Part shown: piece after piece, positions 34,200 through 43,501 of the stretch
Layout of the letters: each line of letters opens with the position of its first letter
How positions within the stretch are numbered: position 1 is the first letter of the stretch
Source of the DNA: Corallococcus coralloides DSM 2259
Lineage (GTDB): Bacteria > Myxococcota > Myxococcia > Myxococcales > Myxococcaceae
Direction: 5' to 3'
Length of the DNA stretch: 64,000 nt
NCBI RefSeq assembly: GCF_000255295.1
Contig: NC_017030.1
Coordinates: 8,344,328 to 8,408,327, forward strand
Position numbers and translations under genes: made by a program
Notes under the pieces: generated by a model
Told to the model about the DNA's origin: nothing
Database searches by the model: none
The model's input: only the letters and a program-made list of their open reading frames with translations

Positions 34200-35786
34200 G
34201 TGAAGACTCCGGCCGTCGAGAACCTCCCGCCCCCGCCCGACACCGAAACGGCCCTGCCGCCCGACGTCTCCGTGGAGGACGTGCGCCGCGCCACGGCGCT
34301 GCTCGGCACGCTCGCCGAGCACCGCGCGCTGCTGCACCACCTGCCCCAGGAGGATCACCACGCCCTGATGGCCGCCGCGGGCCGGCTCATCCACCCGGAC
34401 AAGGCCACGAAGTCGCGGATGGTCAACGCGCTCCGGAAGGAGAAGAAGGACGCGCTGCGCGCCAACGACCGCGCCGTGCGATCCAGCACGGAGATCCGCG
34501 TGCTGCGCAAGGCGCCGGTGCTCACCCTGCCCGTGCTGCCCGCGCCGCCCCCGGAAGCCACGCCGGAGCGTCTGCTGGAGGTGCCGCGCAAGTGCTACGT
34601 GTGCAAGGCGGAGTTCCGCAAGGTCCACTTCTTCTACGACGCCATGTGCATCCCGTGCGGGGACCTGAACTACGCCCGGCGCACGCAGCGCGCGGACCTC
34701 AAGGGCCAGGTGGCGCTCATCACCGGCGCGCGGGTGAAGATTGGCTTCCAGGCGTCGCTGATGCTCCTGCGCTCGGGGGCGACGGTCATCGCCACCACGC
34801 GCTTTCCCCAGGACGCGGTGCACCGCTACGCGCGCGAGCCGGACTTCGCGGACTGGGCCCACCGGCTCCAGGTGCACGGCCTGGACCTGCGTCACGCACC
34901 CAGCGTGGAGCTGTTCGCGCGCCACATCGAACAGACGCATGAGCGGCTGGACATCCTCATCAACAACGCCGCGCAGACCGTGCGCCGGCCGCCGGGCTTC
35001 TACCAGCACCTGCTGGACGGTGAGCTGCGCGACGTGGACACCCTGGCCCCCCAGCTGCGCGCACTGCTCGCGGGCCACGAGGCCTGCGTCGCCGCGCTCC
35101 GCCCCGCGCTGGGCCCGGGCGACATGGGCAACGCGTCACTGCCCGTGGCGAACTGGCGCAGCAGCGACCCGGCGCTGGGCATCCACTCCTCCGCCGCGCT
35201 GTCGCTGCTGCCCTACGCCATGGAGCAGGAGGGCGACACGCACGCCCTCTTCCCGCAAGGAAGGCTGGACGCGGACCTCCAGCAGGTGGACCTGCGCGCC
35301 ACGAACTCCTGGCGCCTCAAGCTGTCGGAGGTGCGCACCGCGGAGATGCTGGAGGTGCACCTGGTGAACGCGGTGGCGCCCTTCATCCTGTGCGGGAAGT
35401 TGAAGCCGCTGATGCTCAAGGACCGCTCGCGGCCGGGCCACATCGTCAACGTGTCCGCCATGGAGGGCAGCTTCTCCCGCTGGACCAAGACGGACCGGCA
35501 CCCGCACACCAACATGGCCAAGGCCGCGCTGAACATGATGACGCTCACCTCCGCGCCGGACTACGCGCGGGACAACATCTTCATGAACGCGGCGGACACC
35601 GGCTGGGTGACGGACGAAGACCCCGCCCGCTTCGCCGAGCGCAAGACGCAGGAGCTGGACTTCCAGCCCCCGCTGGACATCGTGGACGGGGCCGCGCGCG
35701 TCGTGGACCCCATCATGACCGCCGTGAACACCGGCGAGTACGTCTGGGGCAACTTCTTCAAGGACTACCGCCCCACGGACTGGTGA
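34200..35786 (+). CDS. SDR-family oxidoreductase with N-terminal Cys4 knuckle
   Basis: 528 residues, starting GTG at 34200. Residues ~1-130 are helical and charged. At ~138-160, CYVCK ... CIPCG forms a C-x2-C / C-x2-C zinc-knuckle-like element. An SDR domain follows: LITGARVKIGFQ, DILINNAAQTVRR, NVSAMEG (Ser) and the late TKTDRHPHTNMAKAAL, where the normal Tyr of Y-x-x-x-K seems replaced by Asn (N-x-x-K). The cofactor loop is also atypical. The protein is twice the usual SDR length. The architecture may be a non-classical reductase or a non-catalytic NAD-binding protein. Confidence 0.75.
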   Translation: MKTPAVENLPPPPDTETALPPDVSVEDVRRATALLGTLAEHRALLHHLPQEDHHALMAAAGRLIHPDKATKSRMVNALRKEKKDALRANDRAVRSSTEIRVLRKAPVLTLPVLPAPPPEATPERLLEVPRKCYVCKAEFRKVHFFYDAMCIPCGDLNYARRTQRADLKGQVALITGARVKIGFQASLMLLRSGATVIATTRFPQDAVHRYAREPDFADWAHRLQVHGLDLRHAPSVELFARHIEQTHERLDILINNAAQTVRRPPGFYQHLLDGELRDVDTLAPQLRALLAGHEACVAALRPALGPGDMGNASLPVANWRSSDPALGIHSSAALSLLPYAMEQEGDTHALFPQGRLDADLQQVDLRATNSWRLKLSEVRTAEMLEVHLVNAVAPFILCGKLKPLMLKDRSRPGHIVNVSAMEGSFSRWTKTDRHPHTNMAKAALNMMTLTSAPDYARDNIFMNAADTGWVTDEDPARFAERKTQELDFQPPLDIVDGAARVVDPIMTAVNTGEYVWGNFFKDYRPTDW

Positions 35787-35799
35787 GCCTCGGGGCTCT

Positions 35800-36972
35800 T
35801 CAGCGCAGCGCGCCCCAGTTGTAGGTCGCGTTGCTCCCGCCGGTCAGCACGCGCCAGTACGTGCTGTAGTACCCATACGTGTCCTTGATGGCCTTGTAGC
35901 TGCTGGACACGTTCCAGTCGTTGGGGCTCGTCGTGCCCAGGTTGTAGACGAGCGAGTCGCCCCAGATGGAGTAGATGGCCCACGGGCGCGCGTCCAACTC
36001 GGACACCGTGCCGTAGCGGCTGTCACCCCAGCGCACCGGCAGCTTGTCCGTCTCCGCCAGCATGCGCGGTTTGTTGTAGCCCGCGAGCCCCGTATAGAAC
36101 TGCGCCGGGAAGTAGGGATTGCCGTGGTAGATGTCCACGGCCACCACGTCCACGCGGTCATTGCCCGGGTAGTAGTTCCACGGGTCCCCGCCGTAGGTGC
36201 CGTCCCACTCGTACGGCGACCAGACGAAGATGAGGTTCTTCAAACCGCGCGTCTTCACCAGGTAGTCGTGCGTGATGTTCCAGAGCTGCTTGTACTGGGC
36301 GGGATCCTGGTTCGCCCACCAGAACGGTGACGCGCTCCCCTTCTTGTTCATCTCGTGGAAGGGGCGGTACAGCACCGGCACGCCCTGCTGCTGGAGGTAC
36401 GCGAGCTTGTCCGCCGCGAAGGACAAGTCCCGCAGCAGCGCCTGGTACTCCGCCGTGTTGGCCTGCCAGTTGATGACCCGGCCGAACCAGTTGGAATCCA
36501 TCCATGACTGCCGGAAGTTGTTCGGCCAGCTCTTCACGGACGCTCCCGGATAGGACATGTGGAAGCTGAACCCCACGATGCCCTCGCCGTAGCTGAAGCG
36601 GTCGCGCGCGAAGCCCACCGCGTAGTCCACGTACGCTTCCGCGTAGGTGTTCCGGTAATTGCCCGGCCCGAAGTCGAACTCCACGAAGCCCGGGCGGCGG
36701 CCGGAGAGGTCCCCCACCTTCACCCAGTACTCGCCCGCGTAGGCCTCCTTCTGGGCCTCGCAGTGCTGGCCCATGATGGTCTGCTTCGTCCCACCGTTGC
36801 GGCTGTTGTTCTCCAGGTCCGTCAGCAGGTTGTAGACCTTCTGCGCCTGCGCCGTGGGACCGGGCGTGCTCAGCGTCCGGGACACCTGCGCGCTCGCGCG
36901 GCTTGCGCCCAGGCACAGCACCAGCGCCGCCAGAAGGCAAAAGAGGGATGACTTCGGGGGGACGTGCGTCAC
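35800..36972 (-). CDS. Secreted GH26 beta-mannanase
   Basis: 390 residues from a GTG at 36972 with GGAGGT 7 nt upstream; an upstream in-frame ATG would disrupt the signal peptide. The signal is KSSLFCLLAALVLCLGASRASA. The mature protein is a GH26 domain: VGFSFHMSYP, VLYRPFHEMN with the catalytic acid/base Glu, FVWSPYEWDG, VAVDIYHG and MLAETDK with the nucleophile Glu. The reaction is retaining hydrolysis of beta-1,4-mannan. It is divergent from ileS. A 10-bp element shared with the GH6 operon lies 66 bp upstream. Confidence 0.9.
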   Translation of the reverse strand: MTHVPPKSSLFCLLAALVLCLGASRASAQVSRTLSTPGPTAQAQKVYNLLTDLENNSRNGGTKQTIMGQHCEAQKEAYAGEYWVKVGDLSGRRPGFVEFDFGPGNYRNTYAEAYVDYAVGFARDRFSYGEGIVGFSFHMSYPGASVKSWPNNFRQSWMDSNWFGRVINWQANTAEYQALLRDLSFAADKLAYLQQQGVPVLYRPFHEMNKKGSASPFWWANQDPAQYKQLWNITHDYLVKTRGLKNLIFVWSPYEWDGTYGGDPWNYYPGNDRVDVVAVDIYHGNPYFPAQFYTGLAGYNKPRMLAETDKLPVRWGDSRYGTVSELDARPWAIYSIWGDSLVYNLGTTSPNDWNVSSSYKAIKDTYGYYSTYWRVLTGGSNATYNWGALR

Positions 36973-37037
36973 GCGGGGACCTCCAGTGGCTGCCCGGGGA
37001 GCGGCCAGGGTGCCACCTTCCACACATGAATTACACG

Positions 37038-37047
37038 TATTTCAGCT
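37038..37047 (-). promoter_or_regulatory. Shared upstream element AGCTGAAATA before the GH26 gene
   Basis: On the GH26 coding strand the sequence is AGCTGAAATA, 66 bp before the GTG. The same 10-mer occurs 72 bp before the GH6 start (24352-24361), same orientation. The gene at 48966 has a looser form, AGCTGCAAAA, 48 bp before its start. It may be a regulator site or part of a promoter for polysaccharidase genes. Confidence 0.35.
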
Positions 37048-37138
37048 TAGACAAATCTGTCCACCGGCGTGCGGGCGGGTTCGCAAGGCCCTGGATTCAC
37101 TGCCAAAGGGCCGGGCCGGTGGTATCAAGCGGGCCACC

Positions 37139-40100
37139 ATGCCTGAAACGCCTTCGCCCCTGTTCAACGCGGTCCCCGTGGAGATGGACTTCCCGGCCGA
37201 GGAGCGCCGCATCCTGGCCTTCTGGAAGGAGCGCGGCATCTTCGAGAAATCGCTCAAGGCGAACGAAGGCAAGCCCTCCTTCGTCTTCTACGAAGGCCCG
37301 CCCACCGCGAACGGCCTGCCCCACAACGGCCACGTCCTCACGCGCGTCATCAAGGACCTGTTCCCGCGCTACCAGACCATGCGGGGCCACTACGTGCCGC
37401 GCAAGGCGGGCTGGGACACGCACGGCCTGCCGGTGGAGGTGGAGGTGGAGAAGGAGCTCCGCATCCACGGCAAGGCGGAGATTGAAAAGTACGGCGTGGA
37501 GCCCTTCACGGAGCGCTGCATCGAGTCCGTGTTCCGCTACACGTCGGAGTGGGAGCGGCTGACCCAGCGCATCGGCTTCTGGGTGGACCTCAACGAGGCC
37601 TACGTCACCTATCACCGCGGCTTCGTGCAGAGCGTGTGGTGGGCGCTCTCCGAGCTCTACAAGAAGGGCCTGCTGTACCAGGGCCACAAGGTGGTCTGGT
37701 GGTGGCCTCGCGGCGGCACCGCGCTGTCCGCCGCCGAAGTCGGCCTGGGCTACAAGACGGTGGACGACCCCAGCGTCTACGTGGCCTTCCCGCTGCGCGA
37801 CGCTCCGGACACGTCGCTGCTCATCTGGACGACGACGCCCTGGACGCTGCCGTCCAACATGTACGCGGCGGTGAACCCGTCCGTGGACTACGTCACGGTG
37901 GACGCGGGCGACCGCAAGCTCATCCTCGCCGCCGCGCTGCGCGAGGAGCTGGCCAAGAAGCTGAAGAAGGACCTGCCCGTGCTGTCCACGCAGAAGGGCA
38001 GCGACCTGGTCGGCAAGCGCTACACGCCGCCCTTCGACACGTACTTCGCGAAGGAGGCGGACGCCACGCTGCCCCTGAAGGACGGCGGACAGGACACGGT
38101 GGGCTGGCGCGTGATTCCGGCGGACTTCGTCACGCTGGACAGCGGCACGGGCATCGTCCACACGGCGCCCGCGTTCGGCGAGGACGACTACAAGGCCTAC
38201 CGCAAGGACGCCACGCGCTTCCAGGACCCGGACGCGCTGGGCATGCGCTGCGCGGTGAAGCCGGACGGCACGTTCTCCGAAGAGGTGCCGCTCGTCGCCG
38301 GCCGCTTCGTGAAGGACGCGGACAAGGACCTGCAGCGCAACCTGAAGGAGCGCGGGCTGCTCATCCACACGGAGCAGTACCGCCACGAGTACCCCTTCTG
38401 CTGGCGCGCGGACGAAGACCCGCTCATCCAGTACGCCCGCCCCGCCTGGTACATCCGCACCACCTCCGTCATCGAGCAGGCCAAGGCGAACAACCAGCAG
38501 GTCAACTGGGTCCCGGAGAACATCAAGGACGGCCGCTTCGGCGACTTCCTGGCCAACAACGTGGACTGGGCCCTGTCGCGCGAGCGCTACTGGGGCACGC
38601 CGCTGCCCTTGTGGATCCACTCCGAGACGGGTGAGACAGAGGCCGTCTCCTCCATCGCGGAGCTGCGCCAGAAGCCGGGCAACAACGTGGCCGCCGTGGA
38701 GGCGGAGCTGAAGGCGTTCCTCGCCGGCAAGCCGCACGAGGCCAACGCCGAGCACCTGCTGGTCCACAAGCCGTGGATCGACAAGGTGACATACGAGAAG
38801 GCCGGCGCCAGCGGGAAGTTCCAGCGCGTCCCCGAAGTGGTGGACGTGTGGTTCGACTCCGGCTGCATGCCCTTCGCGCAGTGGGGCTTCCCGCACGCGG
38901 AAGGCAGCCGCGAAATCTTCAACCGCGCATTCCCGGCGGACTTCATCTCGGAGGCCATCGACCAGACGCGCGGCTGGTTCTACTCGCTGCTGATGGTGAG
39001 CACGCTCCTCTTTGACGAGGAGACGCAGAAGCGCATGGGCCTGACGCCCAAGCGCGAGTGGCCCATGCCGTACAAGAGCTGCATCGTGCTCGGCCACGTC
39101 TCCGACAAGGAGGGCAAGAAGGAGTCCAAGTCCAAGGGCAACTACACCCCGCCGGAGATCATCCTGGACGAGGTGCGCATGGACTTCGCGGTGCTCACCG
39201 CCACGGAGGCCGGCGTCCCCGCGGAGCCCGGCGTGGCGCTCATCGCGCGCGAGGACCTGGAGGGCCTGGACACGCAGGAGGGCGCCAAGGTGCTGCTCTT
39301 CCGCCCGGACCGGCCGGAGAAGCCCGTCACGGTGACGCTGAAGGTACACAAGAAGCTCAAGCGCCGCGTGGTGCTGCTGGCGCCGCAGGAGCTTCAGCAG
39401 CTGGACGTGAAGCCTTCCGCGCGCGGCGTGGACGTGATGCCGGTGGAGGTGCCAAGGCTTGCGGCCACCGAGCGCATCGTGCTCAAGGACCCCGCCACCA
39501 AGGCGCCCGGCGCGGACGCGTTCCGGTGGTTCTTCTACGCGGCCAGCCCCACCTGGTCCAACACGCGCCACTCGCTGGCGAACGTGCGGCTGTTGCAGAA
39601 GGACTTCCAGGTCAAGCTGCGCAACGTCTACTCGTTCTTCACCATCTACGCGAACATCGACGGCTTCAACCCGGCGAAGGGCACCGCGTCCAGCACGGAG
39701 GCCCCGTGGCTGGCCATCCGCAAGAGCCAGGGCTGGCGCGAGGTGAAGGCCCGGCCGGTGCTGGACCGGTGGATCCTCTCCGAGGTTCAGCTCACCTTGC
39801 GCGACGTGGCCAAGGCGCTGGACACCTATCAGGTGTACGACGCGGCCCAGCGGATGGTGGCCCTGGTGGACGCGCTGTCCAACTGGTACCTGCGCCGCAG
39901 CCGCGAGCGCTTCTGGGCGCCGGGCTTCGAACAGGACAAGCAGGACGCGTACTTCACGCTCTACGAAGCCTTGACGACCATCACCGCCATGTCCGCCCCC
40001 TTCATCCCGTTCTTCGCGGATGACATGTGGGGCAACCTGGTGGGCAAGCCGTGGGGCGCGGCGCAGCCGGAGAGCGTGCACCTGGCGCGCTTCCCGGACG

Positions 40101-40882
40101 TGGACACAAGCCTCATCGACGAGGGGCTGGCCGCGGAGATGGGCGCCGTGCGCGAGCTGGTGTCGCTGGGCCTCAAGGTCCGCACGGACAACCGGCTCAA
40201 GGTGCGCCAGCCGCTGTCGCGCGCGGACGTCATCCTGTCGCGCCGCGAGCTGACGGAGCGCGTGGCGGTGTACCAGGCGCTCATCAGCGACGAGCTGAAC
40301 GTGCACACCGTGAAGCTGGTGGAGCCGGGCAGCCCGGAGGCGGACGTGGTGCGCTACCGCGTGCGTCCCAACCTGCGCGCCATGGGCAGCCGGCTGGGCC
40401 CCAAGCTCGCGCCGGTGCGCAAGGCGTTCGACGCGGGGGATGGCCGCGCCCTGCACCAGGAGCTGCTCACCACGGGCAAGGTCGCCCTGAACGTGGGCGG
40501 CGAGGACATGGTCTTCCCGGCAGAAGAGCTGGAGACGCTGGTGGAGGCGCAGCCGGGCTACGCCGCCGCGGGCGGAGGCGTGGGCGTGGTGGTGATGCAC
40601 ACGCAGCTCACGGAAGCCCTGGTGGACGAAGGCCTGGTGCGCGAGCTGCTGGCGCGCGTGCAGGGTTCCCGCAAGGACATGAACCTGGGCTACACCGACC
40701 GCATCCGCCTGTGGGTGGACGGCGATGAGCGCGTGAAGCGCGTCGTCGACGCCGCCCGCGACGAGATTGCTCGCGAGACGCTCGCCTCCGAAATCCACGT
40801 GGGCCCCCAGGGGCTCACCGGCACGGAGGAGGAGGCCAGCCTCAACGGCCTCCCCGCGAAGCTCCGCGTCGAGCGCGCCTGA
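37139..40882 (+). CDS. ileS: Isoleucyl-tRNA synthetase with unusual signature loop and insertion
   Basis: 1247 residues, longer than the ~900-1050 usual. The class I HIGH motif is HNGH at ~62-65 (ANGLPHNGHV), followed by AGWDTHGLPVEVEVEKEL, typical of type II (eukaryote-like) IleRS. The editing domain has TTTPWTLPSNMYA and a D-S-G-T-G-I-V-H-T-A-P stretch. The KMSKS position (~661-665) reads KESKSKGNY, so Met is replaced by Glu. About 115 residues rich in Lys/Pro/Leu follow before the expected ADAFRWFFYAASPTW helix. It charges tRNA-Ile in the cytoplasm. The start is ATG 37139; a frame extension upstream is not family-like. Confidence 0.93.
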   Translation: MPETPSPLFNAVPVEMDFPAEERRILAFWKERGIFEKSLKANEGKPSFVFYEGPPTANGLPHNGHVLTRVIKDLFPRYQTMRGHYVPRKAGWDTHGLPVEVEVEKELRIHGKAEIEKYGVEPFTERCIESVFRYTSEWERLTQRIGFWVDLNEAYVTYHRGFVQSVWWALSELYKKGLLYQGHKVVWWWPRGGTALSAAEVGLGYKTVDDPSVYVAFPLRDAPDTSLLIWTTTPWTLPSNMYAAVNPSVDYVTVDAGDRKLILAAALREELAKKLKKDLPVLSTQKGSDLVGKRYTPPFDTYFAKEADATLPLKDGGQDTVGWRVIPADFVTLDSGTGIVHTAPAFGEDDYKAYRKDATRFQDPDALGMRCAVKPDGTFSEEVPLVAGRFVKDADKDLQRNLKERGLLIHTEQYRHEYPFCWRADEDPLIQYARPAWYIRTTSVIEQAKANNQQVNWVPENIKDGRFGDFLANNVDWALSRERYWGTPLPLWIHSETGETEAVSSIAELRQKPGNNVAAVEAELKAFLAGKPHEANAEHLLVHKPWIDKVTYEKAGASGKFQRVPEVVDVWFDSGCMPFAQWGFPHAEGSREIFNRAFPADFISEAIDQTRGWFYSLLMVSTLLFDEETQKRMGLTPKREWPMPYKSCIVLGHVSDKEGKKESKSKGNYTPPEIILDEVRMDFAVLTATEAGVPAEPGVALIAREDLEGLDTQEGAKVLLFRPDRPEKPVTVTLKVHKKLKRRVVLLAPQELQQLDVKPSARGVDVMPVEVPRLAATERIVLKDPATKAPGADAFRWFFYAASPTWSNTRHSLANVRLLQKDFQVKLRNVYSFFTIYANIDGFNPAKGTASSTEAPWLAIRKSQGWREVKARPVLDRWILSEVQLTLRDVAKALDTYQVYDAAQRMVALVDALSNWYLRRSRERFWAPGFEQDKQDAYFTLYEALTTITAMSAPFIPFFADDMWGNLVGKPWGAAQPESVHLARFPDVDTSLIDEGLAAEMGAVRELVSLGLKVRTDNRLKVRQPLSRADVILSRRELTERVAVYQALISDELNVHTVKLVEPGSPEADVVRYRVRPNLRAMGSRLGPKLAPVRKAFDAGDGRALHQELLTTGKVALNVGGEDMVFPAEELETLVEAQPGYAAAGGGVGVVVMHTQLTEALVDEGLVRELLARVQGSRKDMNLGYTDRIRLWVDGDERVKRVVDAARDEIARETLASEIHVGPQGLTGTEEEASLNGLPAKLRVERA

Positions 40883-41046
40883 AACCCGGACCGCCGGATA
40901 GCAGGGGAAGACGGCTCCGGGTAAACGCATACCCGGGGCCTTGAATGCAGACATCCGGTGTGGCGCGGCGAGGACCGGGAGGGCGTGGGCGACTCCTGGC
41001 TTGCCGCCTCAGGGGGCGGGTGTTACGAGACAGGCCCCCTGATTTC

Positions 41047-41062
41047 GCAAATCATTCTCAAC
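41047..41062 (+). promoter_or_regulatory. Fur-like box abutting the TonB receptor start
   Basis: GCAAATCATTCTCAAC ends at the base before the ATG at 41063. Its reverse complement GTTGAGAATGATTTGC resembles the left half of the Fur 7-1-7 consensus (TGATAAT-N-ATTATCA: TGAGAAT matches 6 of 7). It differs by only one base from the site at 46550-46565 and has the same orientation relative to its gene. Bound Fur would block transcription or translation start of the receptor under iron-replete conditions. Confidence 0.6.
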
Positions 41063-43270
41063 ATGCCCACTTCGGTCCGCAGCCGCCCGCGCCGCCTCGT
41101 CCCGGGGGCGCTGCTTGGCGCCTCCATCTCCCTCGCCTCCCCTGCCCTGGCGCAGGAGCCCGCGGCGCCCCAGGAGGCGCCGGCCCCGGCTCCGGAGTCC
41201 CCGGCGCCTGACGCCGTCCCCACGGAGGACAGCGTCTACGACCTGCCCACGGTGGTGGTGGAGAGCGAGCGCGCCAACGGCCCGGTGCTGGGCTACACCG
41301 CGCGCCGCAGCGGCAGCAGCACGAAGACGGACACCGCGATGGGTGACACGCCGCAGTCGGTGTCGGTGGTGGGCCGGGCGCAGATGGACGCGCAGCAGGT
41401 GCAGTCCGTGACGGAGGCCACGCGCTACACGCCGGGCGTGCGCTCGGACACGTTCGGCGCGGATCCGCGCAACGACTGGTTCCTGATTCGCGGCTTCACG
41501 TCCCAGGAGGGCGGCTACTTCCTGGACGGGCTCCAGCTGTACTCCAGCAGCTTCGCCACCTGGCGACTGGAGACCTTCGGCCTGGAGCGCGTGGAGACCG
41601 TGCGCGGCCCCTCCTCCGTGCTGTACGGCGGCACGTCTCCGGGCGGCCTGCTCAACATGGTGGGCAAGCGTCCGCCGGTGGAAGGGCACATCCGGCACGT
41701 GGAGCTGAGCGTCAACGAGTTCGCCAACGGCTACGCGGCCGTGGACCTGGGCGGCGCCATCGACTCGGGCAACCACTGGCGCTACCGGGTGACGGCGCTG
41801 GCGCGCGGCGGCGGCACGCAGGTGGAGGAGACGGACAACAACCGGCTCTTCGTCGCGCCGGCCCTCACCTGGGCGCCGTCGGAGAACACGGCGCTGACGG
41901 TGCACGGCAGCTTCATGGCGGACCGCACGCAGGGTCAGAACTTCCTGCCGTACGTGGGCACCGTGGTGGACGCGCCCTATGGCCGCATCCCCACCGACCT
42001 CTTCACCAGCGACAAGAGCCTGGACCACTTCCAGCGCAACCAGTCCTGGGCGGGCTACGAGTTCTCCCACCGCTTCAACGACACCTTCACGCTGCGGCAG
42101 AACCTGCGCTACGCGCATCTGGACCTGGACTTCCAGACGCTCTACGGCGTGGGCTACGTGGGTGAGCCGGCGGACGCGCAGCTGTCGCGCGGCAACTTCG
42201 TCACGCGGCCGACCGCGAACCTCTTCACGGTGGACACGCAGGGCGACGTACGCTTCAGCACCGGCCCCGTGCGCCACCTGGTGCTCGCGGGCGTGGACTT
42301 CAAGAACTACGTGCTGAACGACGAGCAGGGCTACGAAGCGGGCGCGCCACTGGACCTGCTCAATCCCGGGCGCGGCGACTACACGCCCACGGAGACGCGC
42401 TACACGCTGAACCAGTCCACGCAGAACCAGCTGGGCGTCTACCTCCAGGACCAGCTGCGCATCGGCGACCGGCTGGGCCTGACGTTGAGCGGGCGTCATG
42501 ACTGGGTGGGAATGGACGTGGACAACGAGCTCGCGCCCACGTCCAACTACGACGGCAGCGAGAGCGCCTTCAGCGGCCGCGCGGGTCTGCTCTACCGGTT
42601 CGACAGTGGCTTCGCGCCGTACGTCAGCGTCTCCAAGTCGTTCAACCCGGTGGCCGGGACGAAGTCGGACGGCTCGCTCTTCGAGCCGGAGAAGGGCCAG
42701 CAGCTTGAAGCGGGCGTGAAGTACCAGCCGGATGTGTTCCCGGTGCTGGTGGGCCTGTCGGTGTTCGAGCTGAAGCGTCAGAACTTCGTGACGACGGACG
42801 GCTCCTTCAACCAGCTGCAGATTGGCGAGGTCCGCTCGCGAGGCTTCGAGGTGGAGGCCAACGCCACGCTGCTGCGCGGGCTGAGCCTGATTGGCTCCGC
42901 GTCGCTGTACTCGCTGGAGATCACCGAGGGCGCGGACTTCGAATTGGGCAAGCGCCCGGTGGGTGTGCCGGAGGTGCTGGCGTCGCTGTGGCTGGACTAC
43001 ACGTTCCAGGACGGAGCGCTGCGAGGCTTCGGCGCGGCGGCTGGCGTGCGCGGCGTGGGCAGTTCCTACGCGGACCGCGAGAACACACTGGAAGTGCCGG
43101 GCTTCACGCTGGTGGACGCGAGCGTGCACTTCGAGCGCGGCCCGTGGCGCGCGGCCATCAACGCCTCCAACCTGGGGGACAAGACCTACGTGTCCTCCTG
43201 CAGCTCCGCGACGGCCTGCTTCTACGGCGAGCGCCGCCGCGCGTCCGCCACGGTCGGCTACACCTGGTAG
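41063..43270 (+). CDS. TonB-dependent siderophore receptor
   Basis: 735 residues. The signal peptide runs MPTSVRSRPRRLVPGALL...SPALAQ. After a Pro/Ala-rich stretch with a TonB-box-like LPTVVVESER segment, the plug domain (~85-220) shows DTPQSVSVVGRAQMDAQQ, VRSDTFGADPRNDWFLIRGF and VLYGGTSPGGLLNMVGKRP, typical of ferric-siderophore receptors. The rest is a 22-strand barrel ending in Y-T-W. It imports ferric siderophores across the outer membrane. No Shine-Dalgarno is visible before ATG 41063 because a Fur-like box fills that space. Translation may be leaderless or start elsewhere. It converges with the PepSY operon. Confidence 0.9.
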   Translation: MPTSVRSRPRRLVPGALLGASISLASPALAQEPAAPQEAPAPAPESPAPDAVPTEDSVYDLPTVVVESERANGPVLGYTARRSGSSTKTDTAMGDTPQSVSVVGRAQMDAQQVQSVTEATRYTPGVRSDTFGADPRNDWFLIRGFTSQEGGYFLDGLQLYSSSFATWRLETFGLERVETVRGPSSVLYGGTSPGGLLNMVGKRPPVEGHIRHVELSVNEFANGYAAVDLGGAIDSGNHWRYRVTALARGGGTQVEETDNNRLFVAPALTWAPSENTALTVHGSFMADRTQGQNFLPYVGTVVDAPYGRIPTDLFTSDKSLDHFQRNQSWAGYEFSHRFNDTFTLRQNLRYAHLDLDFQTLYGVGYVGEPADAQLSRGNFVTRPTANLFTVDTQGDVRFSTGPVRHLVLAGVDFKNYVLNDEQGYEAGAPLDLLNPGRGDYTPTETRYTLNQSTQNQLGVYLQDQLRIGDRLGLTLSGRHDWVGMDVDNELAPTSNYDGSESAFSGRAGLLYRFDSGFAPYVSVSKSFNPVAGTKSDGSLFEPEKGQQLEAGVKYQPDVFPVLVGLSVFELKRQNFVTTDGSFNQLQIGEVRSRGFEVEANATLLRGLSLIGSASLYSLEITEGADFELGKRPVGVPEVLASLWLDYTFQDGALRGFGAAAGVRGVGSSYADRENTLEVPGFTLVDASVHFERGPWRAAINASNLGDKTYVSSCSSATACFYGERRRASATVGYTW

Positions 43271-43305
43271 CCGCCGCAAGGACCTGAAGCCCTCTTGCAT
43301 CCAAA

Positions 43306-43344
43306 GGGGCCCTCGCCTGGCACGTCTCCGCCAGCAAGGGCCCC
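43306..43344 (+). terminator. Terminator hairpin after the TonB receptor
   Basis: GGGGCCCT (43306-43313) pairs with AGGGCCCC (43337-43344), and inside it CTGGC pairs with GCCAG, giving a long, slightly bulged stem 36 bp after the receptor stop. It separates the receptor transcript from the palindrome array. Confidence 0.5.
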
Positions 43345-43501
43345 AAGTCGTTTCCGGCGGCCACGCATCGAGATGCGGGAAGCACCACGGTCACGCGTTG
43401 GCGGAACTCCGCCCAAGCGCCAGGCCCGCATACACGCAGCTTGACCCCATGGGTGAGAAGGTGAGAACCCCATCGGGACGCCCCGCCAGCGGCGCACCGA
43501 A
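43345..43501. other. Intergenic stretch with no recognised feature
   Basis: Between the receptor terminator and the first palindrome. I see no gene, promoter or repeat here beyond a short ATGCGGG-type hairpin. It belongs to the 1.1-kb convergent gap between the receptor and PepSY genes. Confidence 0.4.

Noticed and set aside
37001-37138. Upstream extension of ileS or a T-box leader
   Set aside because: The added residues are not family-like, and the 166-bp gap to the divergent GH26 gene shows no T-box or antiterminator structure.
37097-40954. 1285-codon antisense ORF opposite ileS
   Set aside because: Shadow of a strongly conserved tRNA-synthetase gene; no motif in the minus translation.
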